Origin: Silanimonas sp021297925
GTDB lineage: Bacteria; Pseudomonadota; Gammaproteobacteria; Xanthomonadales; Xanthomonadaceae
Length of the DNA: 64,000 nt
Direction of reading: 5' to 3'
Assembly (NCBI GenBank): GCA_027532825.1
Contig: JAPZTL010000002.1
Location: 186,001 to 250,000 of the forward strand
The translations under genes and the position numbers were made by a program. The notes under the pieces were generated by a model. It did no database searches and was not told where the DNA came from. It saw only the letters and a list, made by a program, of their open reading frames with translations. This document shows positions 62,694 to 64,000 of this stretch, one piece after another. How positions within the stretch are numbered: the first letter of the stretch is position 1; each line of letters opens with the position of its first letter.

Positions 62694-64000
62694 GCGCACC
62701 CCCGTGCAGGCTGCGGCCGCGGCCGATGCCGTAGTACGCGAGGCCCGCCTCTTCCACTTCCTTCGGGTCGTAGACATTCCGGCCGTCGAAGACCACGGCG
62801 GCACGGAGCGTCTTGCCAAGGGCCTCGAAATCGGGGCTCCAGAACGCCTTCCATTCCGTCACCACAACCAGGGCGTCCGCGTCCTCGAGGGCCTCTCCGG
62901 GAGTCGCGCAGAACACCAGGTCGTGGCGCTCGCCGAAGATCCTCCGTGCCTCGTCCATCGCTTCCGGGTCGTGCGCGCGCACCCTCGCGCCCGCGGCCCA
63001 GAGTTGCTGGAGCAGGGTCCGGCTCGAGGCCTCGCGCATGTCGTCCGTGTTCGGCTTGAAGGCCAAGCCCCAGACCGCGAAGGTCAGGCCCGCGACGCGG
63101 CCGTCGAAGTGGCGCTGCACCAGTTCGAACAGTTTGCCCTTCTGCCGGTCGTTGACGGCCTCCACGGCCTCGAGGATGTGCGCCTGATAGCCGTGCTGGC
63201 GGGCGGTCCGCTCCAGCGCCTGCACGTCCTTCGGGAAGCAACTGCCCCCATAGCCGGCGCCGGGATAGATGAAGTGCCACCCGATGCGAGGGTCGCTGCC
63301 GATGCCGTGGCGCACCGCCTCGATATCAGCGCCCACGCGCTCGGCGATGTTCGCCATCTCGTTCATGAAGCTGATCTTGGTCGCCAGCATCGCGTTGGCG
63401 GCGTACTTGGTGAGCTCCGCCGAGCGCTCGTCCATGACGATGACGCGCTCGTGGTTGCGGTTGAAGGGCGCATACAGCCGCTTCATCTTCTCGATGGCGT
63501 CCGCATCGCGGCTGCCGAGGATGATGCGGTCCGGGCGCATGCAGTCGGCCACCGCCGCGCCTTCCTTGAGGAACTCGGGGTTGGAGACGACTTGGAAGGG
63601 GACGTCCGCACCGCGGGCCGAGAGCTCGGCCGCAATGGTCTCGCGGACGCGATCGGCGGTGCCCACCGGCACGGTGCTCTTGTTGACGACGATGGTGGGC
63701 TTGGTGATGTGCCGGCCCAGCGTTCGGGCCACGGCAAGCACGTGACGCAGGTCGGCGCTGCCGTCCTCGTCCGGCGGCGTGCCTACGGCGATGAAAACGA
63801 TGGTCGCGCCCGCGATCGCGGCCGCGGCGTCCGTGGTGAACCGGAGCCGCTCCGCCTCGAAATTGGCCTTGACCATCTCGTCGAGGCCGGGTTCGAAGAT
63901 GGGGACTTGACCCTGCTGGAGGCCCTCGATCTTCGCGGCGTCGACATCGACGCAGGTGACCTGGTGGCCGACCTCGGCCAGGCAGGTGCCCGTCACGAGA
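62680..64000 (-). CDS. ugd: UDP-glucose 6-dehydrogenase (5' end outside window)
   Basis: The first dozen or so residues are beyond the right edge; 440 residues are visible. The enzyme oxidises UDP-glucose to UDP-glucuronate for surface polysaccharide. VTGTCLAEVGHQV follows the missing GxGYVG loop. STVPVGT, NPEFLKEGAA, the catalytic cysteine in GYGGSCFPKDVQAL (about residue 261 in full numbering) and KPNTDDMREASS are invariant. It is the first of a short minus-strand run with slyX and the DUF2058 gene. Confidence 0.96.
   Translation of the reverse strand, partial: LVTGTCLAEVGHQVTCVDVDAAKIEGLQQGQVPIFEPGLDEMVKANFEAERLRFTTDAAAAIAGATIVFIAVGTPPDEDGSADLRHVLAVARTLGRHITKPTIVVNKSTVPVGTADRVRETIAAELSARGADVPFQVVSNPEFLKEGAAVADCMRPDRIILGSRDADAIEKMKRLYAPFNRNHERVIVMDERSAELTKYAANAMLATKISFMNEMANIAERVGADIEAVRHGIGSDPRIGWHFIYPGAGYGGSCFPKDVQALERTARQHGYQAHILEAVEAVNDRQKGKLFELVQRHFDGRVAGLTFAVWGLAFKPNTDDMREASSRTLLQQLWAAGARVRAHDPEAMDEARRIFGERHDLVFCATPGEALEDADALVVVTEWKAFWSPDFEALGKTLRAAVVFDGRNVYDPKEVEEAGLAYYGIGRGRSLHGGAHAGA

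Overview
The window is about 68% G+C by eye and looks like a chromosome piece from a Lysobacteraceae (Xanthomonadaceae) gammaproteobacterium. The reasons are the cluster ndk-rlmN-pilF-rodZ-yfgM-bamB-der, a FimX-type c-di-GMP protein, a Cys-poor DksA with an Ala/Lys/Pro-rich tail, an ArsR-methyltransferase fusion ahead of metH, and a Cf1c/phiLf-like filamentous prophage at a dif-like site. The genus cannot be fixed from sequence reading alone.

Layout. 1-2.2 kb: end of an ABC-2 type exporter operon and a divergent alpha/beta hydrolase. 2.2-8.64 kb: a complete-looking inovirus prophage with a predicted 6,401-bp circular form. It is bounded by a 16-bp core repeat that matches the XerC arm and centre of dif. 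It carries rep, ssDNA-binding, coat, adsorption and Zot genes on the minus strand, and a repressor-like gene plus a small phage gene on the plus strand. 8.7-10.9 kb: AraC regulator, intradiol dioxygenase and NAD(P)-binding protein. 11.0-11.3 kb: tRNA-Ala(GGC) and tRNA-Glu(TTC) with a clear promoter and terminator. 11.3-16.1 kb: DUF1249 and ppsR divergent from ppsA, then mscS. 16.1-20.7 kb: a large propeller-type diguanylate cyclase coupled to orn, a DUF2721 protein, and tadA. 20.7-23.8 kb: guaB-guaA. 23.9-31.7 kb: der, a MoeA-like fragment, a MoeB-rhodanese protein, folD and a TPR-associated TRAP transporter. 31.7-36.9 kb: bamB, yfgM, rodZ, pilF, rlmN, ndk. 37-41.4 kb: PsrA-like TetR regulator and fadB-fadA with two palindromic operators. 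41.5-47.2 kb: dksA, yidD, folE2, a squalene/phytoene synthase-like gene, gph, ubiG, mtaD. 47.3-49 kb: efp and epmB. 49-53.3 kb: fimX, a renalase-like oxidoreductase, an acyl-CoA dehydrogenase. 53.4-58.2 kb: SahR-like regulator and metH. 58.3-64 kb: M3 peptidase, a twice-frameshifted fatty acid hydroxylase gene, DUF2058, slyX and the truncated start of ugd.

Several parts connect. The methyl cycle is represented by metH, its likely SAH-sensing regulator, MtaD and FolD. c-di-GMP appears three times: a diguanylate cyclase translationally coupled to orn (which degrades pGpG), FimX, and the pilus pilotin PilF. EF-P sits divergently from its lysine-aminomutase modification enzyme EpmB. Fatty acid beta-oxidation has fadBA with its own repressor plus a separate acyl-CoA dehydrogenase.

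The most unusual region is the prophage junction. The att core lies inside the reading frame of the repressor-like gene, so integration should give that protein a host-encoded C-terminus, while the excised circle encodes a different one. There is no gap above 300 bases without a gene, and no CRISPR array or transposase was seen.
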